This document shows, in pieces, positions 18,816 through 28,641 of a DNA stretch of 48,168 nt. How positions within the stretch are numbered: position 1 is the stretch's first letter; the number at the start of each line of letters is the position of its first letter. A program made the position numbers and the translations under genes. The notes beneath the pieces were generated by a model that ran no database searches, was not told the origin of the DNA, and was given only the letters and a program-made list of their open reading frames with translations. Source of the stretch: Moraxella equi (GTDB taxonomy: Bacteria > Pseudomonadota > Gammaproteobacteria > Pseudomonadales > Moraxellaceae). The stretch covers positions 1-48,168 of the forward strand of contig NZ_MXAP01000020.1 in NCBI RefSeq assembly GCF_002027555.1. The letters are read 5' to 3'.

Positions 18816-19658
18816 ATGACCATTCGCACGCCAAAAGAATTTAATCACGCCCCCAGAAAACGCTTTGGGCAGAACTTTTTACACGATACAGGCATTATCC
18901 GCCAAATTGTTGATAGTGTTCGCTTATCTCGCACCGATAACCTACTAGAAATCGGACCGGGGCTTGGGGCATTGACCGAGCCACTACTGGCGGAGGTGGA
19001 CGGCATGACAGTCATCGAGCTTGACCGTGATTTGGCAAATGGTCTAAAAATCAACATTGGGGCGAACAGCCACCCTGATTTCACCATCATTAATGACAAC
19101 GCCATGCATATTGATTATCATGAGCTTGCCAAGCAGGTGGGGCGTGGGGCGTTTCGTGTGGTGGGAAATCTGCCTTATAACATCTCCACGCCCATTTTAT
19201 TTCACTTGTTAGAATTTAGCGATGTCATCACCGACATGCACTTTATGCTTCAAAAAGAAGTCGTTGACCGTATCACTGCCGAGCCAAACACCAAGGCGTA
19301 TGGGCGACTGTCGGTCATCATGCAGTATCATTGCACCGCTGATTATCTTTTGACCGTGCCAAATGGGGCGTTTAACCCACCACCAAAGGTAACCTCTGCG
19401 GTGTTTCGTCTAACGCCTTTTAAGGTCAAACCCTTGCAAGCCCAAGATGAAAAACTCTTTGCCGATGTCGTGCGTGAGACTTTTAATCACAGACGCAAAA
19501 CCTTGCGAGCGATTTTTAAAAGCGTGAGTATGCTACCAACCTTGGATGATGATGATTTTGCCAAAGCGGGCATCAATCCTCAAGCCCGTCCCGAGACTCT
19601 GAGTGTGGCGGATTTTGTGCGAATGTCTGATGTCGCCTTTGAAAAAAACCAAAAGTGA
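18816..19658 (+). CDS. rsmA: 16S rRNA dimethyladenosine transferase
   Basis: A 280-residue RsmA (KsgA). It dimethylates two adjacent adenines near the 3' end of 16S rRNA during small-subunit maturation. [11 protein letters not shown] at 14-24 is the family N terminus. [10 protein letters not shown] (45-54) binds S-adenosylmethionine, and NLPYNIS at 118-124 is the catalytic motif of N6-adenine methyltransferases. [12 protein letters not shown] lies in the C-terminal domain. It is followed after 51 bp by apaH, a widespread pairing, so the two are probably co-transcribed. Confidence 0.97.
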   Translation: MTIRTPKEFNHAPRKRFGQNFLHDTGIIRQIVDSVRLSRTDNLLEIGPGLGALTEPLLAEVDGMTVIELDRDLANGLKINIGANSHPDFTIINDNAMHIDYHELAKQVGRGAFRVVGNLPYNISTPILFHLLEFSDVITDMHFMLQKEVVDRITAEPNTKAYGRLSVIMQYHCTADYLLTVPNGAFNPPPKVTSAVFRLTPFKVKPLQAQDEKLFADVVRETFNHRRKTLRAIFKSVSMLPTLDDDDFAKAGINPQARPETLSVADFVRMSDVAFEKNQK

Positions 19659-19709
19659 CCCTAAATAATTATTACAATCAACCAAACTTTTTATTATTTA
19701 ACTGATATA

Positions 19710-20576
19710 ATGAATGTAGTAGCACCCAAAGTTTATCGCCATGAATACGTCATTGGGGATTTGCAAGGTTGTTTTGATGCCTTTAATCGACTGCTTGTTG
19801 TCCTAGATTTTGATGAAACCCAAGACAAACTCTGGCTGTGTGGCGACATCGTGGCTCGTGGGGAGAATTCCTTAGATACCCTAAGACAAGTCAAACGTTT
19901 GTCCGACATTGGGGCATTGACCACCGTGCTTGGCAACCATGATATTACGCTGATTGCCACATGGCGGGGTGTTTTACCCATCAAGCCCAAAGACAACACC
20001 GCACCGATTTTTACCGCTCCCGACTGTGATGAGCTGTTAAACTGGCTACGTCATCAGCCATTTTTGGTATATCCCAACGACAAAACGGTATTGACCCATG
20101 CAGGCATGCCGCCCCATTGGAAGGTCAAAGACGCCAAGGGTTATGCTAACGAACTGGCACAAGTCTTTGGTGGTGATTTAGATGAGCTTGATAAGCTGTT
20201 GCCTAATTTATACAGCAAAGCCATCGAACCTTGGTCGGATAAGCTAACAGGTCATGCTCGCCTGCGACTGATTGCCAACTATCTGACACGCATGCGACTG
20301 TGTGACAAACATGGCACGCTTGAATTTTCATTCAAAGAAAGCCTTGGCGATACCATGCCTTTGGGTTATCGTCCTTGGTTTGATTGGAAAGTGGTACGCA
20401 AACGCAAGATTTTGTTCGGGCATTGGGCAGCACTAGAAGCAAAAGTTGCCACCGACCACGTTCGTGCGTTAGATGGAGGCTGTGTGTGGGGTGGCAAACT
20501 GGTGGCGTATCGCCTTATTGATGAACGCCTTATTACCGTAAATGGCATAGACGATAGGAGTAACAATCATGGCTAA
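19710..20576 (+). CDS. apaH: Bis(5'-nucleosyl)-tetraphosphatase, symmetrical
   Basis: A 288-residue ApaH that hydrolyses Ap4A to two ADP and, in E. coli, also removes Np4 caps from RNA. Its metallophosphatase motifs are GDLQG (16-20), GDIVARG (45-51, with Ala where many members have another residue) and GNHD (75-78). Later HAGMPPHW and GHWAALE are typical. It follows rsmA, and its last eight bases overlap the start of the NlpD-like gene, so the three are likely one operon. Length is near the E. coli protein (280). Confidence 0.96.
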   Translation: MNVVAPKVYRHEYVIGDLQGCFDAFNRLLVVLDFDETQDKLWLCGDIVARGENSLDTLRQVKRLSDIGALTTVLGNHDITLIATWRGVLPIKPKDNTAPIFTAPDCDELLNWLRHQPFLVYPNDKTVLTHAGMPPHWKVKDAKGYANELAQVFGGDLDELDKLLPNLYSKAIEPWSDKLTGHARLRLIANYLTRMRLCDKHGTLEFSFKESLGDTMPLGYRPWFDWKVVRKRKILFGHWAALEAKVATDHVRALDGGCVWGGKLVAYRLIDERLITVNGIDDRSNNHG

Positions 20577-21394
20577 TCTGTCTTTTTTCACTACAAAAGG
20601 GGGGACACTGTCACATACTCGAATGTGTGTAGCCTTTTTAACGGCGTTAACCCTGTCAGCGTGTGCCAACAAACCCACCTATCAGCCAAATAATAACACT
20701 CGCACCACGCCTGCTGGTGGCAACCATACCAAACAAGGCGTGCCCCAGCGTTACCAAGTCCAACGTGGTGATACCGTCTCAAAAATCGCCGCTCGCTATG
20801 GTCTTAACTGGCGTGAAGTTAGTCGCATCAACCGCCTAGACAGTAATCACACCATCCGTGTCGGGCAGTGGCTAACCCTATGGGGAACATCAAACCCCGC
20901 CCAAGCTGGCACAAGTACCAGTATCACACAAAGCCCCGTACACTCAAATACCAATACAAACACAACCAAGGTGATTACCGTTAAAAAACCCCATGGTCGG
21001 CAGTGTGGGCGTCATGCAATTTGAATACCCTGTCAGCAAAGATAGTAAAGTTGTGCGTCACTTTGGTGAAATTAGCAACATCAATGGCATCAACACCAAG
21101 ACCGAAGGCATGTGGTTTACTGGTAAAAACAATGATCCGATTCGTGCCACACGTTCAGGTACAATAGTGCATGCTGACAATGCCAACACAGGTGGCATTA
21201 TTACCATCTCACATCCTGACGGCTTTGTCAGTAGCTATCTGCATGTCAAAGACGTGAGTGTCCGCAAAGGGCAGCAAATCGGTGTGGGCGACCCTATTGC
21301 CAAGATGAAACAACAACCAAATGGGGCAACTTTACTAGAATTTCGTATTGCTAAAAACGGTGTCTACATTGACCCTGTGACGGTTTTAAAATGA
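20569..21394 (+). pseudogene. nlpD: NlpD-like LysM/M23 lipoprotein with a frameshift
   Basis: Two frames together make an NlpD-type protein. The first (20569-21024) has a signal with lipobox LSAC (Cys32), a Thr/Asn-rich linker and a LysM domain (YQVQRGDTVSKIAARYGLNW onward). The second (20993-21394) has an M23/LytM domain. They meet in AAAAAACCCC at about 20984-20993; removing one base joins them into about 274 residues without another stop. In the M23 part the usual metal ligands are lost (the late HxH reads LLEF), as in non-catalytic activators of the AmiC amidase. It could be a recent pseudogene, a sequencing error in a homopolymer, phase variation, or a +1 slip at CCC-C. GGAG precedes the ATG. 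Confidence 0.8.
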
Positions 21395-21419
21395 TTGGAT
21401 GCAGCTAAAAACCCCACCA

Positions 21420-21466
21420 AAAGAAAACCGCTCATGACAATTTGTCTGTCCATAACGGTTTTCTTT
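21420..21466. terminator. Bidirectional terminator, NlpD-like / TerD-like
   Basis: Perfect 11-bp stem AAAGAAAACCG / CGGTTTTCTTT with a 25-base loop, between convergent genes. Confidence 0.7.
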
Positions 21467-21492
21467 AAATTTGAAGCCTTATAAGAAGTCCA

Positions 21493-22167
21493 TTAAAATC
21501 CACCTGCCAGCTTATCCAGCTCATCATTTAGCTTAGCAGGGTCAAATGAGCTACCAAGACCCTTTTGTGGGGCAGATATCCTAAAATCATCACCATCACG
21601 CTCCATCACCCACGCCACTACGCCATGCTCGCCTGCGGTGATTGTTGCCAACTCATAGGCATGAATGATGCTGTCGTCATCACTGATTTTTGTAATGCCT
21701 TTTTTGGCATGCCAAAGCGGATGTTTATGATAACTTGACATGACAAACACGAGCTTTTGTGCCGTCTCGGGCAACTCGCTAAGTTTGACGTGAATCAACT
21801 CTTGGGGTATGAGCGTTTCTTCAAAATTATTTGCCCCTGCCAATGACCCAACATGACGCACACTCTCATCAAGCCCTCGCACCTTGGCATACCAAATCTT
21901 ATCTAGCACTTGATGTGAGCCATCAAGCACCACGCAGGATAAATCAATATCCATGGTAAGCGTTGGCGAGCGAAACGGGGTCAGCCCCTTTAATACAGGC
22001 AATTTTCTGACAAAGGCAAGTAAGCCCGTTTTGTCAAATTGGCAGGCTTCATAACTGACCGCCACGGTCAAGGTATGTCCAAGCACGCCTATCTCAGTGA
22101 GTGTCTTAGGTTCAAAAAATGCTTTTAAAGGCTGATCGCCCACGTCTGTATGGTTTGTATCTGTCAT
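21493..22167 (-). CDS. TerD-family protein, orphan
   Basis: A 224-residue protein with the TerD beta-sandwich pattern. LTMDIDLSCVVLDG is the 'D-L-D-x-x' start, followed by a GS...GANNFEETL stretch, then L-x-x-L-P-E-x-A-Q-K-L-V-F-V-M-S-S-Y (the conserved strand) and a C-terminal half with YELATITAGEHGVVAWVMERDGDDFRI. TerD proteins bind calcium and are linked to tellurite, phage and colicin resistance, usually in clusters with TerA, TerB, TerC, TerE or TerZ. None of these is in the window. A TTG start two codons upstream is possible; the ATG at 22167 is preferred. It lies 53 bp after xseB in the same direction. Function here is unknown. Confidence 0.78.
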   Translation of the reverse strand: MTDTNHTDVGDQPLKAFFEPKTLTEIGVLGHTLTVAVSYEACQFDKTGLLAFVRKLPVLKGLTPFRSPTLTMDIDLSCVVLDGSHQVLDKIWYAKVRGLDESVRHVGSLAGANNFEETLIPQELIHVKLSELPETAQKLVFVMSSYHKHPLWHAKKGITKISDDDSIIHAYELATITAGEHGVVAWVMERDGDDFRISAPQKGLGSSFDPAKLNDELDKLAGGF

Positions 22168-22220
22168 GTTCAATTTTAAATTAGGTGGTAAGTGGTAAGT
22201 TATCTTTTGAAGTACTGATG

Positions 22221-22451
22221 CTACTTAACATTGGTTTTGTCTGATAAAGTAGTATCATCAAAAGCGTTTTTTAATGCCAATTCTACCGCATTGATACGCT
22301 CTTGGCAGACTTTATAAGCCCCAATAGACTGCTCAACCATACTCACAAGATTATCAATGTCTAAGGTTTGGCTTTGCTCTAATGTATCGGCATTATGCTT
22401 TAAAATGTCGTAGGCTTCTTTAAACGTGGTGGGGGCAGTCGTTTTTGGCAT
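22221..22451 (-). CDS. xseB: Exodeoxyribonuclease VII small subunit
   Basis: A 76-residue, mostly helical protein matching XseB: TTFKEAYDILKHNADTLEQSQTLDIDNLVSMVEQSIGAY is the family helical hairpin, in which Leu-Glu and E-x-G/S positions are conserved. Several XseB chains wrap XseA to make the ssDNA exonuclease. I use the ATG at 22451 rather than a start 15 bases upstream, since MPKTT is the more usual length; the ribosome site is weak either way. xseA is not in the window, as is common. Confidence 0.85.
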   Translation of the reverse strand: MPKTTAPTTFKEAYDILKHNADTLEQSQTLDIDNLVSMVEQSIGAYKVCQERINAVELALKNAFDDTTLSDKTNVK

Positions 22452-22686
22452 GATACACTCGGTCAATTAGGATAAATAACCCATTTTACCCAATCCGTCA
22501 TTGGCAAGCAAGTTTAATTTATTCACTCATATATTACGCTCCCACATCTTATTCCCATACTCATCCTTGTCTTGATTTTTTAACTACAAAATCAATAACC
22601 TATTTTCAAAACTTTACAATTCTGTTATCATATGCAAAATTTTATTAGCCAGCACCAATTTTAATGATAATGAAACCAAATCAGGC

Positions 22687-24042
22687 GTGATAAGTAAAGA
22701 GGCACTTCGTGGCATGGTTATCTTTGCCATCTCTGCCATCGTCTCGCTGGTGCTGTATAATGTCATGCCGTTTGGTACTGAGGTCAATAAAGGTTTGGCA
22801 TTACTGATTTTTGTGGGTATCTTGTGGCTGACCGAAGCCATTCATGTAACTGCCACTGCCATTTTGGTGCCACTACTTGCCATGCTTATTGGTATTCCTG
22901 ATTTTGAAACCAAAAAAGCATTGGCACATTTTGCTGACCCCATCATTTTTGTGTTCTTTGGGGGCTTTGCATTGGCAGCAACCATGCATGTACAAAAACT
23001 TGACAAAAAAATTGCCTTTGGCTTAGTTAGTCTAGCAAAGGGTCATCTTGGCACAGCAGTACTGCTTATCTTTGCAGTTACAGCAGGTTTATCGATGTGG
23101 ATTAGTAATACCGCCACCGCCGCCATGATGTTGCCTTTGGCATTGGGGCTTTTGACCCAAGTGGACAAAGAAAAAGACCGCAATACCTTTGTATTTGTAT
23201 TACTTGGCATTGCTTATTCTGCCAGTATTGGTGGTTTGGGAACGCTGGTGGGTTCACCACCAAACGCCATCGCTGCCAAAGCACTTGACCTTGATTTTGC
23301 AGGTTGGATGAAATATGGCTTACCTATCATGCTTGTATTTATGCCTACTTTGCTTGGTGCGATGTATTTTGTGTTAAAGCCAAATCTTAACCAAAAAGTT
23401 ACCATGCAACAAGAGAATATTCCTTGGACATTTCCTCGTATTTTGACCTTAGTTATTTTCCTTGTAACTGCGGTAAGCTGGATTTTTGGTAAGCAGTTGG
23501 GTGAGATGGTGGGCTTTAAATCGCCTGATACAGTCATTGCTTTGTTTGCGGCAGTGGCTGTGTTGGTGTGTGGTTTGGTAAGCTGGAAACAGGTATCGGA
23601 CAACACTGACTGGGGCGTACTCATGCTCTTTGGTGGTGGTATTGCCTTGTCTGTGGTTATGGAAAAATCAGGGGCATCTAAGCTGTTGGGTGAGCAAATT
23701 GCAAGTGTATTGAGCGTGGCTCCTGCCTTTGTGGTGATTTTAGCCATCGCTGCTTTCATCATTTTCTTGACCGAATTTACCTCAAATACTGCCTCAGCAG
23801 CCCTTTTGGTGCCTGTATTTGCTCCTATTGGTGTGCAACTTGGTTTGCCCAAAGAGCTTTTGGTAATGGTTATTGGTATCGGTGCCTCTTGTGCCTTTAT
23901 GCTGCCTGTTGCCACCCCACCCAATGCCATCGTCATGGGGACAGGCTATATCAAGCAAAAAGAGATGATGAGCGTTGGATTTATCCTAAACTTGGTATCC
24001 ATCGCCATCGTCACAATATGGGCATTCTTCTTCCTAAGATAA
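22687..24042 (+). CDS. DASS (SLC13) sodium/anion symporter
   Basis: A 451-residue inner-membrane transporter of the divalent anion:Na+ symporter family. The paired hairpin motifs S-N-T are present twice (140-142 in ISNTATAAMM, 366-368 in TSNTASAAL), with GSPPNAIA (189-196) and TPPNAIVMGTG following, which together make the sodium and carboxylate sites. Likely substrates are C4-dicarboxylates, citrate or sulfate; the sequence alone cannot decide. The start is uncertain: the best open frame begins with GTG at 22687 without a good ribosome site, and an ATG at 22714 has AAAGAGG at a long spacing. It ends in a strong terminator before pckG. Confidence 0.9.
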   Translation: MISKEALRGMVIFAISAIVSLVLYNVMPFGTEVNKGLALLIFVGILWLTEAIHVTATAILVPLLAMLIGIPDFETKKALAHFADPIIFVFFGGFALAATMHVQKLDKKIAFGLVSLAKGHLGTAVLLIFAVTAGLSMWISNTATAAMMLPLALGLLTQVDKEKDRNTFVFVLLGIAYSASIGGLGTLVGSPPNAIAAKALDLDFAGWMKYGLPIMLVFMPTLLGAMYFVLKPNLNQKVTMQQENIPWTFPRILTLVIFLVTAVSWIFGKQLGEMVGFKSPDTVIALFAAVAVLVCGLVSWKQVSDNTDWGVLMLFGGGIALSVVMEKSGASKLLGEQIASVLSVAPAFVVILAIAAFIIFLTEFTSNTASAALLVPVFAPIGVQLGLPKELLVMVIGIGASCAFMLPVATPPNAIVMGTGYIKQKEMMSVGFILNLVSIAIVTIWAFFFLR

Positions 24043-24055
24043 TCCCATATTAACC

Positions 24056-24097
24056 CAAAAAATGAACATGTCGTGATGATATGTTCATTTTTTTTAA
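24056..24097 (+). terminator. Terminator of DASS transporter gene
   Basis: Perfect 9-bp stem AATGAACAT (24061-24069) / ATGTTCATT (24081-24089), preceded by A residues and followed by a T run. Confidence 0.9.
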
Positions 24098-24126
24098 AAA
24101 TAAATTCATTTTAAAAAAAATAAAAC

Positions 24127-24155
24127 TTACAATTTATGGCAAAATATGGTTTAAT
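24127..24155 (+). promoter_or_regulatory. Candidate promoter of pckG
   Basis: TTACAA (24127-24132), 17 bp, TTTAAT (24150-24155), 65 bp before the start codon. Consensus is moderate. Confidence 0.4.
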
Positions 24156-24220
24156 ACCGCAATTTTTTAATTCTGCTGATAAATAGCTCTATCACAGATT
24201 CATTTTTAAGCGAGATTCCC

Positions 24221-26059
24221 ATGACCGCAATCGCCCTAAACACCCCTGATTTTGTCCGCCATCAAGCCATCATTGACTGGGTCGCCGACATCTCCAAACT
24301 CACCAAACCTGCTCGTATTGAGTGGTGCGACGGCTCACAAGAAGAATATGACCGCCTTATCAATCTCATGATTGACAATGGCACCATGGTCAAGCTAAAC
24401 CAAGAAAAACACCCTGATTCTTACCTTGCTTTTTCTGACCCGTCTGATGTGGCTCGTGTCGAAGACCGTACCTTTATTTGTAGCGAAAAACAGATTGACG
24501 CAGGGGCAACCAACAACTGGAAAGCACCCAGCGAGATGCGTGTCATCTTGAACGACAAATTTGACGGCTGTATGGCAGGTCGCACCATGTACGTTGTGCC
24601 ATTTAGCATGGGTCCACTTGGTAGCCACATCGCTCATATTGGCATCGAATTGACCGACAGTCCTTATGTGGTGGTAAGCATGCGTAAGATGGCTCGCATG
24701 GGTCGTGCGGTGTATGAGGTGTTGGGCACGGACGGCGAATTTGTGCCATGTGTACACTCAGTTGGCAAGCCTTTGGCAGACGGCGAAAAAGACGTGGCAT
24801 GGCCGTGCAATGACGACAAATACATCGTTCACTACCCAGAAACTCGTGAAATCTGGTCATACGGCTCAGGCTATGGTGGCAACGCCCTACTTGGCAAAAA
24901 ATGCCTAGCCCTACGCATTGCCTCCGTCATGGGTCGTGAGCAAGGCTGGCTTGCCGAGCACATGCTTATCCTAGGCGTAACGAACCCCGAAGGCAAAAAG
25001 CACTATGTGGCAGCTGCCTTCCCATCCGCCTGTGGCAAAACCAACTTCGCCATGCTTATCCCACCAGCAGGTTACGAAGGCTGGAAAGTCGAAACCGTGG
25101 GCGATGACATTGCTTGGATTAAGCCATCAAAAGACGGCAAACTGTACGCCATCAACCCCGAAGCAGGTTTCTTTGGTGTTGCCCCTGGTACCAACACCAA
25201 AACCAACTCCAACTGCATGGCGTCCTTGTCTCGTGATGTCATCTACACCAACGTTGCCATGACCGAAGACGGCGAAGTATGGTGGGAAGGCAAAACCAAA
25301 GAAGTGCCTGACAATCTCATCAACTGGAAAGGCAAAAAGCATGACGGTAGTGAGAAAGCTTCACACCCCAATGCCCGCTTTACCGTATCAGCAAGCCAAT
25401 GCCCATCGATTGACCCCAACTGGGAAAATCGCGAAGGCGTGCCAATCTCTGCCTTTATCTTTGGCGGTCGCCGTGCCGACACCGTGCCACTCATCTCCGA
25501 ATCCCCTGATTGGATTGATGGCGTGTACAAAGCCGCCACCATGGGCAGCGAGACCACTGCTGCTGCGGTCGGTCAGCAGGGCGTTGTCCGCCGCGACCCC
25601 TTTGCGATGCTCCCATTTGCTGGCTACAACATGGCAGACTACTTCACCAACTGGCTAGACATGGGCAAAAAGCTAGAAAAATTGACCAAAGAGCATGGCA
25701 CCCAACTGCCAAAAATCTTTAAGGTAAACTGGTTCCGCCGTGATGATAATGGCGACTTTGTATGGCCAGGTTTTGGGCAAAATATGCGTGTGCTAGAATG
25801 GATCATCAACCGCTGTGAAGGCAATGCCAATGCTCATGCCACACCGATTGGGCTTGTACCGACTTATGAAGACCTAAATTGGACTCATTCTGACTTTACC
25901 AAAGAAGATTTTGAGACCGTTACTCGTCAAAACAAAGATGAGTGGATCAAAGAAATCCAAAGCCATAAAGAGCTGTTTGGCAAATTGGGTGAGCGTATGC
26001 CACAGGCACTCATCGACCACGCCGATAAAATCCTAGAAGGCGTACAAACCATGTCATAA
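24221..26059 (+). CDS. pckG: Phosphoenolpyruvate carboxykinase (GTP)
   Basis: A 612-residue GTP-type PEPCK, which turns oxaloacetate, GTP into PEP, CO2 and GDP, the entry step of gluconeogenesis. The P-loop with the reactive cysteine reads [10 protein letters not shown] (267-276, Cys271). [12 protein letters not shown] (121-132), [21 protein letters not shown] and [13 protein letters not shown] are GTP-class signatures. Moraxellaceae commonly use this class rather than the ATP enzyme. The gene has its own promoter and terminator. Together with the DASS transporter and the acyl-CoA dehydrogenase nearby it suits a bacterium growing on organic and fatty acids. Confidence 0.98.
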   Translation: MTAIALNTPDFVRHQAIIDWVADISKLTKPARIEWCDGSQEEYDRLINLMIDNGTMVKLNQEKHPDSYLAFSDPSDVARVEDRTFICSEKQIDAGATNNWKAPSEMRVILNDKFDGCMAGRTMYVVPFSMGPLGSHIAHIGIELTDSPYVVVSMRKMARMGRAVYEVLGTDGEFVPCVHSVGKPLADGEKDVAWPCNDDKYIVHYPETREIWSYGSGYGGNALLGKKCLALRIASVMGREQGWLAEHMLILGVTNPEGKKHYVAAAFPSACGKTNFAMLIPPAGYEGWKVETVGDDIAWIKPSKDGKLYAINPEAGFFGVAPGTNTKTNSNCMASLSRDVIYTNVAMTEDGEVWWEGKTKEVPDNLINWKGKKHDGSEKASHPNARFTVSASQCPSIDPNWENREGVPISAFIFGGRRADTVPLISESPDWIDGVYKAATMGSETTAAAVGQQGVVRRDPFAMLPFAGYNMADYFTNWLDMGKKLEKLTKEHGTQLPKIFKVNWFRRDDNGDFVWPGFGQNMRVLEWIINRCEGNANAHATPIGLVPTYEDLNWTHSDFTKEDFETVTRQNKDEWIKEIQSHKELFGKLGERMPQALIDHADKILEGVQTMS

Positions 26060-26084
26060 GCAATAGCATGGCATCTTTTAGCAC

Positions 26085-26112
26085 AAAAACGCTCCGATTT
26101 GGGGCGTTTTTT
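26085..26112 (+). terminator. Terminator of pckG
   Basis: AAAACGCTCC / GGGGCGTTTT stem with one G-U pair and loop GATTT, followed by Ts. It overlaps the earliest possible start of the next frame, which argues for that gene starting at 26174. Confidence 0.85.
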
Positions 26113-26173
26113 ATTTGGTAATGGCTTTGATTTTGTGATACATTATAGCAATTATCATTATAATGACCATCTC

Positions 26174-27973
26174 ATGACCACCCTAGTCCCCAACCCCACA
26201 CACCCCATTTTTATCAAACAGCTAAACCTTATTGGCATTGGCGTACTTGTGGCAAGCCTTGTGTATTTTGTGGCGTCCAACTGGTTCTACCTGCCCCACA
26301 GCGTGCGTATGGCTATCCCCATGAGTCTCATGGTGCTATCAAGCGTGGCAAGCGTATGGATACGCCATGACACGGCTCGCCAGACCTTGCACACGTTGGC
26401 GGTTGGCATGATTGGGCTGTCGCTTGCCGTCATCGGGCAAGCCTATCAGACAGGGGCGGACAGTTTTTGGCTATTTGGCATTTGGTCGGTGCTTGCCCTA
26501 CCCTATCTGTATCGGCATAATTATGGCGTGTTTTTTATTTGGGCGATTATCTCGCCTTTGACGGTCTATTTGTTTTTTAAACAAACTCACATCGGTACCG
26601 ATGGCTCTTTTTATCTAATTGCCATGAATATCCTATTGCTTGGTAATTTATACCTTACTCATCGTTATTATCCCATTGGCAAATATTTACTTATCATGAT
26701 GATTGGGGTATTGTCTTTATTTAGTGTCTTTTTGCAGATTGATAATACCCATATTATTTATATACTAAGTATCATAGCCCTGCCTTTATTTGCCATTTAT
26801 TTACTCACAAAACACCAAGAATCAATCAGCACCGCTTTGATGACATCGTTATTTGGTTTATCACTTTTGGCTTGGGCGTTGCTTGAAATTTTTGATATAG
26901 ACAGCCTTTCTTTTTTTGCCATTGGTACATTAAGTTTTTTATGGTTTTGTGGGATTGGTATTTATCTAAATGCCATTTTACCCAAAGGCAAATTTCATAG
27001 CACTCCGATTGGCATGGGAGCATATATTGCAGGGATATTTTATGCGTTGTCTTTTTTGACTTTTTGGGAAACAGGTTCGCTATTTTTTGGGCTAATTACC
27101 GCCATTATTGCTTTTATCGCCCTAAAAAAATTAAATAGCAATACAAACAATGAATCCACCAAATTATCTCATTTATTTATTCGTCATTTGGCTTATGCTC
27201 TTATGCTTTGCGGTCAAATTGCTTTTTTATATCATCTTGATGATAAAATAGTAATGTTATTTCCCCTTATCATTGCCCAACTGATATTTGCCATCATCGC
27301 CATCTTTGTTAGAGTGCATTGGCTCGTTATTATCATGCAGTTGCTCGGTGTATATGGCTTAACTTATGCTTATATTCAAGAATTTGTTATCAATGAGTCG
27401 CCAATTCTTCATTATCTGTCTATTTCTGATATGGTATTGGGCGTTGAATGGCTTATGCTACTTGTCTTATTGCTTATCCACAAAAAACAATCCTTAATCC
27501 CACACCGTGCCATTTGGGGGTTTGTGATGTGTGTGGTCATTAGCACGGTATTTTTGACAAATACCGTGACGTTTTATGATGACACAACCGCCCAAACCAC
27601 GTCTTTGGTAATTTATGGCTTGCAATTTGCTCTTATTGCCATATTGATTTATCAATTTTTTAATCATCACCTTACTCATATCGGACTTTTGTTATTGATT
27701 GGGTTGTCAGGGGTTTTGATAGGTTTTGGGCAATTTGGCTTGGCAATATTCATGCTTGGGGTATGTTATGGGGTTAGCCGTCCTGATAAGTTCATCAATT
27801 ATGCTTATATTGTTGGCGTTATTGGGCTATTATGGTATGGCTATTATCACTTATCCGCCACTTTTTTGATAAAAAGCATGGTCATGGCAATCTCTGGCGT
27901 GGCAATATTACTTTTGGCTTGGTTATTAACTTTGCCTAAATTGCAACGAAACTCTATTACTTATGATAAATAA
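26174..27973 (+). CDS. DUF2157-DUF4401 fused membrane protein
   Basis: About 599 residues with roughly eighteen hydrophobic helices. The N-terminal fifth, with LIGIGVLVASLVYFVASNW and later GLSLAVIGQAYQTGADSFWLF, matches DUF2157. The C terminus, with WYGYYHLSATFLIKSMVMAISGVAILLL, matches the end of DUF4401. These two domains are usually separate neighbouring genes with a GDYXXLXY gene; here they appear fused. The ATG at 26174 is chosen because the earlier ATG at 26099 lies inside the pckG terminator. The GDYXXLXY-domain gene follows 42 bp downstream. Function is unknown; an envelope role is inferred from topology only. Confidence 0.8.
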   Translation: MTTLVPNPTHPIFIKQLNLIGIGVLVASLVYFVASNWFYLPHSVRMAIPMSLMVLSSVASVWIRHDTARQTLHTLAVGMIGLSLAVIGQAYQTGADSFWLFGIWSVLALPYLYRHNYGVFFIWAIISPLTVYLFFKQTHIGTDGSFYLIAMNILLLGNLYLTHRYYPIGKYLLIMMIGVLSLFSVFLQIDNTHIIYILSIIALPLFAIYLLTKHQESISTALMTSLFGLSLLAWALLEIFDIDSLSFFAIGTLSFLWFCGIGIYLNAILPKGKFHSTPIGMGAYIAGIFYALSFLTFWETGSLFFGLITAIIAFIALKKLNSNTNNESTKLSHLFIRHLAYALMLCGQIAFLYHLDDKIVMLFPLIIAQLIFAIIAIFVRVHWLVIIMQLLGVYGLTYAYIQEFVINESPILHYLSISDMVLGVEWLMLLVLLLIHKKQSLIPHRAIWGFVMCVVISTVFLTNTVTFYDDTTAQTTSLVIYGLQFALIAILIYQFFNHHLTHIGLLLLIGLSGVLIGFGQFGLAIFMLGVCYGVSRPDKFINYAYIVGVIGLLWYGYYHLSATFLIKSMVMAISGVAILLLAWLLTLPKLQRNSITYDK

Positions 27974-28015
27974 ATTACCCCAAATTTAATAAAAATCCAT
28001 TTAACTTAAACCATC

Positions 28016-28570
28016 ATGAAACATATCAATAATTACCTGCCTGTTGTTTTTTGTCTAATTGCCCTAACGGTATTTGGGGCGATTATCTACAAACACGAAA
28101 CGCACATCAAACACGGCAAAGACATTTATATCCGCCTTGCCCCCACCGACCCACGCTCATTGATACAAGGCGATTATATGACGCTTGGCTATGATTTTTA
28201 TTTTACCAAAAATACCGATGATTTATATGCCTACGGTGAACGCTTTTATGAACATTATCAAGACCGCACTCATGTGCTAATTTGGGTATTAACTAATGAC
28301 AAAAATATGGTCATAAAAAGCAGATTTGACAAAAGTGAATTTAATAAAGACGAGCAATCACAGTTACGTCCGCTTATCATCAATAATCCCAACAATTATG
28401 TCTTTAATTTTTATTCAGCATCGTCAAGTTTTTTATTTGCCGAAGGGCTTGGCAACTGCTATGAAAAAGCCACGTTCGCCCATCAAAAAACGGACGACAA
28501 AGGCAATCCGATTTTGGTTGATTTGGTGGATGATGAATTGGAATCGTTAGGATGCGAAACAGTCCATTAA
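28016..28570 (+). CDS. GDYXXLXY domain protein
   Basis: A 184-residue protein with one N-terminal helix (about 8-26) and a periplasmic or outer-face domain. The defining motif GDYMTLGYD occurs at about 52-60, right after the strand IYIRLAPTDPRSLIQ. Two cysteines (near the C terminus: GNCYEK and GCETVH) may pair. The family co-occurs with DUF2157/DUF4401 membrane proteins, exactly as here, so the two products probably work together. No biochemical role is known. There is no strong ribosome site; translation may be coupled to the upstream gene. It shares a convergent terminator with the MltF-like gene. Confidence 0.9.
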   Translation: MKHINNYLPVVFCLIALTVFGAIIYKHETHIKHGKDIYIRLAPTDPRSLIQGDYMTLGYDFYFTKNTDDLYAYGERFYEHYQDRTHVLIWVLTNDKNMVIKSRFDKSEFNKDEQSQLRPLIINNPNNYVFNFYSASSSFLFAEGLGNCYEKATFAHQKTDDKGNPILVDLVDDELESLGCETVH

Positions 28571-28599
28571 TCTTAATATTAATCTTAATCATTAAACAC

Positions 28600-28626
28600 A
28601 AAAAACCTGCCTAATGACAGGTTCTT
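28600..28626. terminator. Hairpin terminator, GDYXXLXY / MltF-like
   Basis: Stem AACCTG (28604-28609) / CAGGTT (28618-28623) with A-rich and T-rich flanks between convergent genes. The stem is short, so strength is moderate. Confidence 0.65.
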
Positions 28627-28641
28627 GTATTGAGGTATAGC

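Noticed and set aside
23214..23936. 240-codon frame on the minus strand inside the DASS gene
   Set aside because: It is antisense to a clearly conserved transporter and is rich in Thr, Lys and Pro as expected from the reverse of membrane-helix codons.
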